A stretch of DNA of 64,000 nt from assembly GCF_003863965.1 (NCBI RefSeq), contig NZ_RRCN01000001.1:1-64000 (forward strand), given 5' to 3'. Each line of letters starts with the position of its first letter. Position 1 is the stretch's first letter. A model generated the notes under the pieces. The model worked only from the letters and a program-made list of their open reading frames with translations, had not been told where the DNA came from and did not search any database. The position numbers and the translations under genes are program-made. The DNA comes from Paenibacillus oralis (GTDB taxonomy: Bacteria > Bacillota > Bacilli > Paenibacillales > Paenibacillaceae). Positions 9,753-18,154 of the stretch are shown here, in pieces.

Positions 9753-10510
9753 GCATTCACCTCATTTAAGTTCCCGCAGGAAATCCGAAGCCGAAAAGCG
9801 GAGAATTCCGATTCAACCTGTTCGGCGCGAACCCGTTTGCCCTCCGCCCATTCCTCAATTTGGCGCTTTATCGCTTCTTTGTTGCCCGGTGCGTGGAGCG
9901 AATCAAAGCGCACCAGCACCTCGCCGTTCTCCCGCGTGATGGACATTTTCAACAGGAGTACTTCACCCCACGAAGACCGGCCGGTATACTGATAAGCTCT
10001 GATCGTTTCCACGATAGCTTCCGTCAATTCCTCCGCGTCATCCGTCGTGAGCAGACTCCCAAGCTGCAAGTCGTTTTCGATTTCAACCTCCAGCTGCACC
10101 GAGCCGTTCACTTCGCGGAACGACTGCAAATAAAACACGAGCGACGGAATGCCGAGCCTCGATATCTTGCTTTCCACAGCCATTCGTTCCTTTATTCTTT
10201 CCACGCAGCCGGTCAATTTATCAAATTTGCCCATCCGGATATATCCGTACAAAATCTGCAGGTCGTTCATCCAATCATGGCGATGGTGGCTAAGCGTCGC
10301 CGAAGCCGTTCGCTGTACCGATTCCAGCAAATGCTTTCGCTCGTTCGCCGCCCGTTTTCTGATATGCCGCACATACAACCAAAACAAGACGAAAAGGCAA
10401 CCGCTTATAACCGCATGTCCGATCGGTGATTTTACGTAATAATGGAGGGCTAGACTAGCGATTGCAAGCAGCACGCCGATCGTCGGCACCGTGAACCGAT
10501 GTTTCATCAT
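9743..10510 (-). CDS. spo0B: Spo0B-type sporulation phosphotransferase, membrane-anchored form
   Basis: Residues about 80-110 hold [21 protein letters not shown], which I read in parts as [12 protein letters not shown] and [12 protein letters not shown]. This is the Spo0B helical-hairpin motif with the phospho-accepting His, used to pass phosphate from Spo0F to Spo0A. A degenerate ATPase-like C-terminal part follows. The protein has 255 residues, against about 190 in B. subtilis, because of two N-terminal hydrophobic segments (about 10-27 and 34-50) absent from the B. subtilis protein. Position directly before obg supports the call. The membrane anchoring is inferred from sequence only. Confidence 0.85.
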   Translation of the reverse strand: MMKHRFTVPTIGVLLAIASLALHYYVKSPIGHAVISGCLFVLFWLYVRHIRKRAANERKHLLESVQRTASATLSHHRHDWMNDLQILYGYIRMGKFDKLTGCVERIKERMAVESKISRLGIPSLVFYLQSFREVNGSVQLEVEIENDLQLGSLLTTDDAEELTEAIVETIRAYQYTGRSSWGEVLLLKMSITRENGEVLVRFDSLHAPGNKEAIKRQIEEWAEGKRVRAEQVESEFSAFRLRISCGNLNEVNACL

Positions 10511-10563
10511 TTCCCCGTTCCCCTAACGAATTGGGTGAGCTTGCCACCCTGGCATCTTAACCA

Positions 10564-10572
10564 AGTATAACA
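10564..10572 (-). promoter_or_regulatory. Possible extended -10 promoter for spo0B-obg
   Basis: TGTTATACT on the minus strand has the TGnTATACT form of an extended -10 and lies about 55 bp before spo0B, after the rpmA terminator. No good -35 is spaced correctly, so this is tentative. Confidence 0.35.
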
Positions 10573-10630
10573 TAAACCCGGCTTCAAAATCGCTCCACTT
10601 AGTCAATCGAAAATGATCGATATCCCGACA

Positions 10631-10667
10631 TTTAAAAAGCCCTGGCACTTGATTGTGCCAGGGCTTT
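10631..10667 (-). terminator. Terminator after rpmA
   Basis: A perfect stem AAAGCCCTGGCAC / GTGCCAGGGCTTT with a short loop, followed by TTAAA on the minus strand, 33 bp past the rpmA stop. It closes rplU-prp-rpmA. Confidence 0.85.
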
Positions 10668-10699
10668 GCAGCTAGCTTCATTTCGTACGGCTTCGCCGC

Positions 10700-11011
10700 T
10701 TAGGCTTCAACCGTAGCCGCTACCGGAGCGGTTTCTACAGGGTAGACGCTCACTTTTTTGCGATCGCGACCCCAACGCTCGAATTTCACGACGCCGTCGA
10801 CTTTGGCGAACAGCGTATCGTCGGAACCGATGCCTACGTTCGTACCCGGATGAATTTTCGTGCCGCGTTGACGAACGAGGATGCTTCCGCCCGTCACGAC
10901 TTGGCCGTCAGCACGTTTCACGCCAAGGCGTTTCGCGATGCTGTCGCGTCCGTTTTTCGTGGAGCCTACGCCCTTCTTCGAAGCGAACAACTGGAGATCC
11001 AATTTCAACAT
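10700..11011 (-). CDS. rpmA: 50S ribosomal protein L27
   Basis: 103 residues. It begins [20 protein letters not shown], the Firmicute L27 precursor in which a short N-terminal peptide is removed before SKKG/ASKKG by the protease Prp. The body has [17 protein letters not shown] and [13 protein letters not shown], the conserved L27 core near the peptidyl transferase centre. The C-terminal tail ([12 protein letters not shown]) is slightly longer than in B. subtilis. It follows prp closely. Confidence 0.98.
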   Translation of the reverse strand: MLKLDLQLFASKKGVGSTKNGRDSIAKRLGVKRADGQVVTGGSILVRQRGTKIHPGTNVGIGSDDTLFAKVDGVVKFERWGRDRKKVSVYPVETAPVAATVEA

Positions 11012-11029
11012 TGTAGTCTACCTCCTTCT

Positions 11030-11362
11030 TTAAATGATGACGTCCTGTATCTGAATATACTTCCCGTATGATTCTTCGATACTCTTCAGCATAACGACAA
11101 GGGAAGCAAGCAGCAATTGCACCTGTTCCTCGGCTTCCGGCCGAACCGCGGAAGGAAGACTCGCGCTTAGAAAGCCGTTCTTCATCCGGGAATCCATCAC
11201 GACCGCCGTCAGCTCCTCAATGGAGTTGACCGTACCTACGGTAACGGCCGAAACGCCGGCGCATACGATGTCCTCCCCGGCCTTCGCGTAGCCGGCATGG
11301 CCTTCCACCTCAAAGCCCGCGATGCCGTTATCCTGCCTGCGCAAAATGGAGACGATAATCAA
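11030..11362 (-). CDS. prp: Ribosomal-processing cysteine protease Prp
   Basis: This 110-residue protein (formerly YsxB) cleaves the N-terminal extension of ribosomal protein L27. The catalytic pair is visible in GHAGYAKAGEDIVCAGVSAV: the His of GHA and the Cys of VCAG. It lies between rplU and rpmA, the diagnostic position. The start is TTG just after GGTG and 13 bp past rplU. Its substrate, with a cleavable LQLFA sequence, is the next gene. Confidence 0.95.
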   Translation of the reverse strand: MIIVSILRRQDNGIAGFEVEGHAGYAKAGEDIVCAGVSAVTVGTVNSIEELTAVVMDSRMKNGFLSASLPSAVRPEAEEQVQLLLASLVVMLKSIEESYGKYIQIQDVII

Positions 11363-11375
11363 CTACCGCACCTTC

Positions 11376-11687
11376 TTACGCCTGGATTTTCTCGATCGTT
11401 ACTTTCGTGTACGGCTGGCGATGACCTTGTTTTTTGTGGTAGTTCTTTTTCGGTTTGTATTTGTAAACGACCACTTTTTGGCCTTTGCCGTGTTTCTCGA
11501 CTTTTGCCGTAACAGTAGCGCCGGATACGAGCGGAGTTCCCGCCACCAAACCTTCCCCTTTGGATACTGCCAACACACGGTCGAACGTTACGCTTGCGCC
11601 GTCCTCTGCGTCCAATTTCTCGATGTAAAGCACATCGCCTTCTTGAACACGGTATTGTTTACCGCCGGTTTCGATAATTGCGTACAT
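11376..11687 (-). CDS. rplU: 50S ribosomal protein L21
   Basis: 103 residues from [18 protein letters not shown], the conserved L21 start, through the VVAGTPLV-like region to the [17 protein letters not shown] signature. I chose the ATG at 11687 because AGGAGGTG sits eight bases upstream and this gives the family length; a frame-extended start six codons earlier has no support. It is first gene of rplU-prp-rpmA. Confidence 0.98.
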   Translation of the reverse strand: MYAIIETGGKQYRVQEGDVLYIEKLDAEDGASVTFDRVLAVSKGEGLVAGTPLVSGATVTAKVEKHGKGQKVVVYKYKPKKNYHKKQGHRQPYTKVTIEKIQA

Positions 11688-11813
11688 TTGCTTGCACCTC
11701 CTCATGTCTCAGACTCGCCTGATCCAGGTGCCGCTGTCCGAAGGCAAGCGGACTTGTCAACCCGACCGGAGCGGTTACAGCATGTGCACAAGCATATACT
11801 TAGTGACACATAC
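11688..11813 (-). promoter_or_regulatory. rplU leader, possible L21 autoregulatory RNA
   Basis: The 125-nt untranslated region between the promoter and rplU contains a GTCCGCTTGCC-TTCG-GGACAGCGGC type hairpin and further G/C-rich stems. Bacillus and relatives carry a known structured L21 leader at this place. Position and structure fit, but I cannot score it against the family model. Confidence 0.5.
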
Positions 11814-11819
11814 CTTACT

Positions 11820-11848
11820 ATAATAGCATGTGGTGCCGACAATATCAA
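11820..11848 (-). promoter_or_regulatory. rplU-prp-rpmA promoter
   Basis: TTGATA, 17 bp, TATTAT on the minus strand, immediately beyond the stop of rng. Transcription would start near 11813, giving the 125-nt L21 leader. Confidence 0.8.
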
Positions 11849-11866
11849 TTTGTTTTTCAGCCAAGA

Positions 11867-13048
11867 TCACAACGAATTTTCCGCACGGATTCTTTTTCGC
11901 GTCATCTCCAGCAGTCCGAGCCGCGTCCAGCCCAAGATGTGATGCTGCGTCCGGTCGCCGTACATCGATTGCTCCAGCCGCTCCCAAACGGTCTCACGAT
12001 GCTCATCAAGGTCCATGTCGATGAAATCGATAATAATGATCCCGCCGGTGTCGCGCAGCCGGACAAGCCGGGCGATTTCCCGGGCCGCCTCCAAATTCGT
12101 CTGAAACACCGTATCTTCCAAGTCGGCGCCCCCGGTGTATTTTCCCGTGTTCACGTCGATCACGGTCAGAGCCTCGGTCGTGTCCCAAACGAGGTAGCCG
12201 CCGCCGGGCAGCCAAACTTTGCGTTGGAAATCCTTGTCGAGCTGCGGCTTGACCCCGTAATGCTCAAACAGAGGCGGTTCGTCTTCGTATACGATGATGC
12301 GCGGCGATTCTCCCGGCAGCATTTTGCGCAAAAAAGCCAGCGCTTCATCGGCCTGTTCCGAACAGTCCACAATCAGCTCGTCCGTTTCCGGGCTGTAGAC
12401 GTCCCGCATCAACCGCTGCACGACGCTTAGATCCTGATGCAGCAGAGCGGGAGCCGCGGCGTCCCCGGCTTCCTGCAGGATCGAAGCCCACTGCCCCCGC
12501 AGCAGGTCAAGGTCTTCGCCGATCGCCGCGCTGCCTTCGTCCTCGGCCACCGTCCGCAGGATGAGTCCTTCCTCCTCTTGCCTCAGCTCCTCGCCAATCG
12601 TTCTCAGCCGGAATCTTTCTTCCTCGCGGCCGATTTTTTTGGACACGGCGACGTAACCGGCCGTCGGCATATACACCAGCCAGCGCCCGGGCAAGGAATA
12701 ATGGGTCGTCACCCGCGCGCCTTTGTTGCCGATCGCTTCTTTCACGACCTGAACGACCAGTTCATGGCCGGGCTTCAGCAGCTCCGTAATCGACGGCTTC
12801 GGTTTGGGCTGCTTTTCCAAATGCGGATGAAGCACATCATCAATATACAAAAACGCGTTTTTTTTCTGTCCTATATCCACAAAAGCGGCTTGCATGCCGG
12901 GAATGACATTAACGACTTTACCTTTAATAAAGCTGCCGACCAGGCCTCTGTTCTGAGAACGCTCCGCCGCATACTCCACCAGTCTGCCGTTCTCCAGAAG
13001 CGCCACCTCGGTAGAGCCGGATCCGCAGTGAACAATCATCCTTTTCAT
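11867..13048 (-). CDS. rng: Ribonuclease G/E family endoribonuclease, short form
   Basis: This 393-residue protein belongs to the RNase E/G family. It has the S1 RNA-binding domain (about 37-115, VGSFIKGKVVNVIPGMQAAFVDIG, split here as VGSFIKGKVVNVIPG and MQAAFVDIG). The 5'-sensor region and the DNase I-like catalytic part follow, with DVNTGKY and GGIIIIDFIDMD carrying the Mg-binding aspartates. It ends at GLLEMTRKRIRAENSL, so the Zn-link CPxCxG and the C-terminal dimer domain of E. coli RNase G (489 residues) are absent. The stop is genuine in this frame, and short forms of this kind are probably normal in this group. Role: processing of rRNA and mRNA decay. Confidence 0.88.
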   Translation of the reverse strand: MKRMIVHCGSGSTEVALLENGRLVEYAAERSQNRGLVGSFIKGKVVNVIPGMQAAFVDIGQKKNAFLYIDDVLHPHLEKQPKPKPSITELLKPGHELVVQVVKEAIGNKGARVTTHYSLPGRWLVYMPTAGYVAVSKKIGREEERFRLRTIGEELRQEEEGLILRTVAEDEGSAAIGEDLDLLRGQWASILQEAGDAAAPALLHQDLSVVQRLMRDVYSPETDELIVDCSEQADEALAFLRKMLPGESPRIIVYEDEPPLFEHYGVKPQLDKDFQRKVWLPGGGYLVWDTTEALTVIDVNTGKYTGGADLEDTVFQTNLEAAREIARLVRLRDTGGIIIIDFIDMDLDEHRETVWERLEQSMYGDRTQHHILGWTRLGLLEMTRKRIRAENSL

Positions 13049-13090
13049 GATCTCACCTTTCTAACGTTCTAGCAGAATCATACCTGTATC

Positions 13091-13099
13091 ATTATACCA
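13091..13099 (-). promoter_or_regulatory. Extended -10 promoter for rng
   Basis: TGGTATAAT on the minus strand, a perfect extended -10, lies about 43 bp before the rng start. The -35 region is poor, as expected for extended -10 promoters. Confidence 0.55.
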
Positions 13100-13162
13100 T
13101 GACTGTGCACCTTAAGCTCCGAGCCCCCCGTCGGAAAAAAGAATCACTCAGCCGCGCTGAAA

Positions 13163-14017
13163 TTAAAAATTTTTTAATCTTAAAAAGGAGGAAATGACGC
13201 GCTGTTCCGGTACAACGGCAACGATATTCCCTTGATGATTCATGACGTAGATGAAATGGTATTTTTCCCGTTTAAATAGACGCAAGATATGGTCCAAAGG
13301 TTTCGCTTTTTCGGCAACAATCGGCTGGGCTAAAGTCCCGTTCATCAGATGCCTGGAAAAGCTCCGGTCCCGGTTTACGAGAAAGCGCAAAAACCGGTAA
13401 GGAATATTCCGGTAATCGATGGCGTTCGAATAGAGCAAAAAGATGCCGATCATCAGTATATTGAGCTGCAGTCCTTCCCGAAGCAGCAGGAGCGGCAGCA
13501 GCGAGTACGCGATCAGCATGGCGCTGAACAGCAGGCTGATGCGGTAGGACCAGACCAGCGTGGCGTGGTAAGGAAGCAGCAAGCTGCAGAAGGCTTGGCT
13601 GATTTTTCCGCCATCCAGCGGCAGAATCGGAAGTAAATTGAACAAGGCGATCAAAATGTTGCTTCGGATAAAATAGTCCAGAAAAGGCCCGTCCCACAAA
13701 CCGGCCGCATGCAGGAGCAAGGATGCGAAGATGAGCAGCACGTTTTGCAATGGCCCCGCCAAAGCGATGGCGATTTCCCGCCCGGCCGTCAGATCTCCCG
13801 CATCCTCCATAACGGCAACGCCGCCGAAAGGAAGCATTTGCACGGACAGCACGCGGATTCCGTACATCCGCGCCGCGGCCACATGGCCGAGCTCATGGAT
13901 AAAAACGATCGCAAACAGAGACAGCAGCTCCAAAAAATGGCCGGTCAATACCGACATGAGCATAATGATGACAAACAAAGGATGAAAGGAAATCGTCATT
14001 CCGCCCCATTTAATCAA
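13163..14017 (-). CDS. spoIVFB: SpoIVFB-type intramembrane metalloprotease (M50)
   Basis: This site-2 protease (284 residues) releases pro-sigma-K in the mother cell during sporulation. The zinc motif is FIHELGHVAAARM (about residues 38-50), and LLPILPLDGGK is the second motif with the conserved Asp. About six membrane segments are visible. The C-terminal 70 residues resemble the CBS-like regulatory part (DHILRLFKREKYHFIYVMN). The start overlaps the spoIVFA stop by eight bases, and spoIVFA is its known inhibitor partner. Confidence 0.92.
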   Translation of the reverse strand: MIKWGGMTISFHPLFVIIMLMSVLTGHFLELLSLFAIVFIHELGHVAAARMYGIRVLSVQMLPFGGVAVMEDAGDLTAGREIAIALAGPLQNVLLIFASLLLHAAGLWDGPFLDYFIRSNILIALFNLLPILPLDGGKISQAFCSLLLPYHATLVWSYRISLLFSAMLIAYSLLPLLLLREGLQLNILMIGIFLLYSNAIDYRNIPYRFLRFLVNRDRSFSRHLMNGTLAQPIVAEKAKPLDHILRLFKREKYHFIYVMNHQGNIVAVVPEQRVISSFLRLKNF

Positions 14018-14948
14018 ACGGAATCACATCCGCCGGATCGATATACCGGTCATCTTTTTGCAGCGCAAAATACAAGGTCGGGAGCGGCGGTTCCGTTCCC
14101 GGCGGAAGCGTGCCGACGATATCGCCCCCTTCCAGCCAATCCCCTTTTTCGACGGCGGTTTGCTCCAGACGGCCATAGATGGAGATGTAACCATCGGCAT
14201 GCTGGACCGTAACGGTCTCGCCCTTCGCCGGATCCCGGGTTACGCCGAGAACCCGCCCGGTTGCTATGCTTTTTACCTGAACAACTCCATTCTCCGCCTG
14301 CTCCGGAATAATTTCTACCCCCTTCAAGCTAAGCGCAAACGAGCCGGCAGGGCTGCCGGAGACGGGAGCAACGAATCCGCTCGTTGCCCCGACCTTTAAC
14401 CCGTTGTCTTCATGGTGCTTAAAAATCGGAATAAACGACGGCGCGCCGCCGAAATAACGTTCATACCAGGTTTCCAGCGCCTGAAAATCCATCTCCTCGG
14501 TCAGCGACTGCGCGACAAACGCGCGAACCGGAAGCGACCAGGACGGCTCGTACCTCTCTATTCCCCAAATCCCCAAAAACAGCAGCGCGCTGATCACAAG
14601 CCGAGTGAACATCGCCGTCCAAAAGGAAGAGCGTTTGCCTGCCGGGGGCGGGGGATCTTCTTTGCCGCCAAAACCGCCGTAAAGCTCCTCCCAGCGGCCT
14701 TGCCCGCGTTTCCACAGCAATTCGGGATCACGTTCGGCGTCGAATCCTGATGTCCCGGTTTCTCCGCTCTGCGGATGTCCTCCAGGACGAGTCCCTGCTT
14801 TAGAGTCCATCGAGCCGCCCAGCCCGGGCCGAACCGCGCTATAGCTACCGGAGTCCCGTCCCCCGTCCGGGAGGAGAGGACCGGCCGCATCCTCCAACGT
14901 CAACTGCCTAATCCGCTCCGCTCTCCGTTTTTTCACATTTGATTTCAC
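14010..14948 (-). CDS. spoIVFA: SpoIVFA-like regulator with degenerate M23 domain
   Basis: SpoIVFA holds SpoIVFB inactive in the outer forespore membrane until SpoIVB cleaves it. A basic N-terminus (KRRAERIRQL) and a Gly/Pro/Asp-rich cytoplasmic part precede one membrane segment (about LVISALLFLGIWGI). The C-terminal LytM/M23 fold includes GETVTVQHADGYISIYGRL. The metal ligands of active M23 enzymes are missing: SIYGRL replaces YxHL and TLYFAL replaces HxH, as expected for this non-catalytic regulator. I chose GTG at 14948 with GAGGAG upstream; an ATG six bases earlier is possible. A sigma-E-like promoter lies upstream. Confidence 0.85.
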   Translation of the reverse strand: MKSNVKKRRAERIRQLTLEDAAGPLLPDGGRDSGSYSAVRPGLGGSMDSKAGTRPGGHPQSGETGTSGFDAERDPELLWKRGQGRWEELYGGFGGKEDPPPPAGKRSSFWTAMFTRLVISALLFLGIWGIERYEPSWSLPVRAFVAQSLTEEMDFQALETWYERYFGGAPSFIPIFKHHEDNGLKVGATSGFVAPVSGSPAGSFALSLKGVEIIPEQAENGVVQVKSIATGRVLGVTRDPAKGETVTVQHADGYISIYGRLEQTAVEKGDWLEGGDIVGTLPPGTEPPLPTLYFALQKDDRYIDPADVIPFD

Positions 14949-15039
14949 GCCCATCTCCTCAGTCCCCCCGGTCAAGTCAGACGTTTCGTTGAGTGGCGTA
15001 CCCGAACCGCAGCAGCCCACTCGAAGTGTGTGGTACTAA

Positions 15040-15069
15040 TATTTATGAAGGGCTTGGCCGGAATATGAA
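15040..15069 (-). promoter_or_regulatory. Sigma-E-like promoter of spoIVFA-spoIVFB
   Basis: TTCATATT, 14 bp, CATAAATA on the minus strand. This matches the sporulation sigma-E pattern (KTCATATT, 13-15 bp, CATACAAT) well and lies about 85 bp before spoIVFA, whose B. subtilis counterpart is sigma-E dependent. Confidence 0.75.
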
Positions 15070-15106
15070 CAAGGGACTATACAGTTGATTTAGCCTACAC
15101 CGCGCA

Positions 15107-15437
15107 TAAGAAAAACGCCTGACGGCGTCCTTTAATGGTTCTGACTTCTACTTTGGACGTTGCTCTAACGGACACCAGCGACCTTAACCGCCCATTTCCC
15201 GGGTATTTCCCAGCCTAACGGACACACATGACACTATTTCGCTCTAAACCCGTATATCCAGGCCGATTTGAGGTAAATAAGGTCGTCTGTGTCCGTTACA
15301 TTTTGCAATCCTCCGTTTTTTCGAAAATAACGGCTCTGGTGTCCCTTAGCCCCCTGATTCCTCTTTTCCTCCCCTCTCTACCTGCGCTTCGCCCTCTACC
15401 AGACCCGAAATTTTATAAATTCTATAAGGTCCAAAAA
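15107..15437 (-). repeat. Four-box intergenic element, TAACGGACAC type, copy 1
   Basis: A repeat of about 330 bp fills the gap between rodA and spoIVFA; near-identical copies lie at 51689-52020 and 62322-62628. TAACGGACAC occurs at 15166 and 15216, and GTGTCCGTTA/GTGTCCCTTA at 15289 and 15339. The two left boxes and the two right boxes are each 50 bp apart and mirror about 15257. On the minus strand it begins in the U-tract of the rodA terminator and ends with a small GACGCC-GTCA-GGCGTTTTT hairpin (15111-15130). No credible coding sequence. Confidence 0.95.
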
Positions 15438-15462
15438 ACCGGCGCCTCCCGGCACCGGCTTG
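15433..15462 (-). terminator. Terminator after rodA
   Basis: CCGGTGCC-GGGA-GGCGCCGG hairpin with one mismatch followed by TTTTTTGG on the minus strand, just past the rodA stop. The four-box element starts directly after it. Confidence 0.9.
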
Positions 15463-15464
15463 CT

Positions 15465-16610
15465 TCACTCTACTTTATATTTTTCCTGATGCAGCTTAAT
15501 GCTGAACACCAGCCCGATACACAGCATGTTGATCAAAAGCGAGGTTCCCCCGTAGCTGATAAACGGCAGCGTAATGCCGGTAATCGGCATCAGGCCGATC
15601 ATCATGCCGACGTTTTCGAAGATTTGAAACAGGAACATCGCCACGATCCCTACGATGATGTAGGCTCCCCTTTTGTCGATGCAGCGCAGCGCGATGAGGA
15701 TCATCCTGTAAATAAACAAAAAATAAAGCAGCAGCAGCAGCGAAGAACCAAGGAACCCGAACTCCTCGCCCACCACGACAAAAATCGAATCCGAGTACGG
15801 ATAGGGCACGAACTTTTTGTTTTTCAATTCGCCCTTCATGTACCCGTCGCCGAGCAGCCCCCCGGAGCCGATAGCGATCTTAGCGTAGTTCGACTGGTGC
15901 TTATCGTCGTTTGAAGCCTGGTCCGGATTGATAAACGTATTGATCCGCTGGTACCAGTGCACCTTCTTATGACTTTCCAAATAATCGCGGATCTGCTCAT
16001 TGTACGCATTAAAGAGCGTTACAAACACAATCAAGGCCGCAACGGCGGCCGTCAGGGCGATCAACACATGGCTGTATTTCGCATTGCCGATCCACAGCAT
16101 GCCAACCAAAACGACCAAATAGATAATCGCGTTGCCGAGGTCCGGCTGAATAAGCACCAGAAAAAAAGGGACAAGCGTGATCAGCGAAATCGGTATGATA
16201 TCGCCGCGGAAGCGTAATGCCTGGCCCTGCCTCTGGCCAAGCAGATACGCCGTGACCAGAATCAGGATCACCTTGACCAGCTCGGCCGGCTGAAACAGCA
16301 GGCTGCCGATCCGAAACCAGCTTCGCGCCCCGTTGATTTCCGGCGCAAACAAATACACCAAAATAAGCAGAAGACAACCAGCTCCGTAACTATACCAGCT
16401 GTAACGAAGCAGGGAACGATAATCGACCAGCGCCATCCCGAACACGACAATAAAGCCGAGGATATAAAAAATAACGGTCTTTAAATCATACCCTTGAAAT
16501 TCCGAATCATACGGGGCAATGGCGCTGCGGACCAAGAGGGTGCTGAAAACCATAAACAAGGCCAGTATACCGACCATCACCCAGTCCAGCTTTTTCAGTT
16601 TAAACAACAA
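15465..16610 (-). CDS. rodA: RodA/FtsW-family peptidoglycan glycosyltransferase
   Basis: This SEDS polymerase (381 residues, about ten membrane segments) makes cell-wall glycan strands during elongation. It has the family pattern VDYRSLLRYSW near the start and PITGITLPFISYGGTSLLINM near the end, read as PITGITLPFISYGG and TSLLINML. It starts six bp past minD, so it is the last gene of mreBCD-minCD-rodA. Membership of the elongation cluster favours RodA over FtsW/SpoVE. A strong terminator follows. Confidence 0.92.
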   Translation of the reverse strand: MLFKLKKLDWVMVGILALFMVFSTLLVRSAIAPYDSEFQGYDLKTVIFYILGFIVVFGMALVDYRSLLRYSWYSYGAGCLLLILVYLFAPEINGARSWFRIGSLLFQPAELVKVILILVTAYLLGQRQGQALRFRGDIIPISLITLVPFFLVLIQPDLGNAIIYLVVLVGMLWIGNAKYSHVLIALTAAVAALIVFVTLFNAYNEQIRDYLESHKKVHWYQRINTFINPDQASNDDKHQSNYAKIAIGSGGLLGDGYMKGELKNKKFVPYPYSDSIFVVVGEEFGFLGSSLLLLLYFLFIYRMILIALRCIDKRGAYIIVGIVAMFLFQIFENVGMMIGLMPITGITLPFISYGGTSLLINMLCIGLVFSIKLHQEKYKVE

Positions 16611-16616
16611 CGAAGA

Positions 16617-17414
16617 TCAACCCATTCCGAAAAACTTCTTGAAGCGCGTAAATACGCCCTTCTTTTGATCGAGCAGCATCAGGGGCACCGTATCTCCCAA
16701 AATGCGCCGCGCGATGTTGCGATAGGCGATGGCCGCCGTCGAATCGGGATTCATAACCGTCGGTTCGCCGCTATTGGCCGCTTTGATAACTTTCTCGTCA
16801 TCCGGAACGATGCCGATCAGATCGATGTTCAGCACCTGCAAAATCCCTTCGATATCCAGCATGTCCCCGGCTTTCATCATGTTGACCTTGATCCGGTTGA
16901 CGATGAGCTTGGGCGCGCCGATATGCGAATTTTCCAGCAGGCCGATAATCCGGTCCGCGTCGCGGACAGCGGCGTGCTCCGGCGTCGTCACGACGATCGC
17001 CTGATCCGCTCCGGCAATCGCGTTTTTGAAGCCTTGCTCAATGCCGGCCGGGCAGTCGATGATGATGTATTCGAAGTCCTTCTTCAGCTCAAGCACGATG
17101 TCTTTGACCTGCTCGGGCGAGATGGCGTTTTTGTCTTTTGTCTGGGCGGCAGGCAGCATGTACAGCTCGTCGAACCGCTTGTCCTTCACAAGCGCCTGGT
17201 TTAACCGGCAGCGGCCTTCGGCCACATCGATCAAATCGTAGATGATCCGGTTCTCCAGCCCCATGACCACGTCCAAATTGCGCAAACCGATGTCCGTATC
17301 GACCAGGCACACCTTTTTGCCCAGCAGCGCAAGCGCGGTTCCGATATTGGCCGAGGTTGTCGTTTTGCCGACGCCGCCTTTGCCGGACGTAATTACGATA
17401 GCTTCTCCCATCAT
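16617..17414 (-). CDS. minD: Septum site-determining ATPase MinD
   Basis: A 265-residue ParA/MinD-type ATPase. The deviant Walker A is SGKGGVGKTTTSANIG, Walker B is IIIDCPAGIE, and the C-terminal amphipathic helix (GVFTRFKKFFGMG) is the membrane-targeting sequence. MinD recruits MinC to block division at wrong sites. It starts next to the minC stop (contiguous), so the two are coupled. Confidence 0.97.
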   Translation of the reverse strand: MMGEAIVITSGKGGVGKTTTSANIGTALALLGKKVCLVDTDIGLRNLDVVMGLENRIIYDLIDVAEGRCRLNQALVKDKRFDELYMLPAAQTKDKNAISPEQVKDIVLELKKDFEYIIIDCPAGIEQGFKNAIAGADQAIVVTTPEHAAVRDADRIIGLLENSHIGAPKLIVNRIKVNMMKAGDMLDIEGILQVLNIDLIGIVPDDEKVIKAANSGEPTVMNPDSTAAIAYRNIARRILGDTVPLMLLDQKKGVFTRFKKFFGMG

Positions 17415-18074
17415 TCACACCCCTTTAAACACGTTAAAATCCGGTCTGACCCGGGTCATATTGATGATTTTGTCGATTTGCATTTTCCCGTCCCGCAAAA
17501 AAGCGAACTCCATGCTCGTCTCCCGGTTCTCCCATTCGTCTGGAGGCCGGCTGATCGTTTCGGCGATCCTCAGCTGCGTCGGCGCCAAATAGGAGGCGGC
17601 AATAACCGCTTTCTCGTTGCCGGAGAAGCCGGCGTGAGCCATCCCCCGCAGAGCGCCGAGGATCAAAATATCCCCGGTGGCGCAGATCGTCCCGCCGGGG
17701 TTTACGTCCCCGATAAACAGCAAATTTCCGTCATGGCGAAGCACCTGCCCCGACCGGACGATCCCGGCAAGCGTCGTAACCGCGTTTTCGTCTTGTTCCT
17801 GCGCGATCGCAGGCATTTCGATGGAACGGACAAGCAAATTGCCTTTTTGCTTCAATATATCAAGAATCATTTCCTTCTGATCTTCGGTAACAAGCCTCAT
17901 GCCAAGCTTCACGTCAACGTGAATGATCGGCCCCGTTAAAATATGCTGATGGCTAAACTCCAATTTATAGCGGAGTTCCTCCAGAAGAATTGAGAAATCG
18001 CACTTGTCGTCCAGCAGGAAAACCAGGCCGTCCTTGATTCCTTTGATCGTCACGTGGTTGGATTTCACCGTCAT
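17415..18074 (-). CDS. minC: Septum site-determining protein MinC
   Basis: 219 residues. The N-terminal domain (about 1-100, VTIKGIKDGLVFLLDD) binds FtsZ. The C-terminal right-handed beta-helix (about 110-205) with RSGQVLRHDGNLLFIGDVNP and GGTICATGDILILGALRG binds MinD. Length and motifs are typical. It lies 80 bp after mreD, and a GGAGGGAGGG binding site precedes the ATG. Confidence 0.95.
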   Translation of the reverse strand: MTVKSNHVTIKGIKDGLVFLLDDKCDFSILLEELRYKLEFSHQHILTGPIIHVDVKLGMRLVTEDQKEMILDILKQKGNLLVRSIEMPAIAQEQDENAVTTLAGIVRSGQVLRHDGNLLFIGDVNPGGTICATGDILILGALRGMAHAGFSGNEKAVIAASYLAPTQLRIAETISRPPDEWENRETSMEFAFLRDGKMQIDKIINMTRVRPDFNVFKGV

Positions 18075-18154
18075 TAGCCTGTCCCTCCCTCCTTATCAAT
18101 TCGTGCAGGGGCAGAAAAGTTCCTGCTTGAGCGGCAAGGAAAAGTACGCGGACG

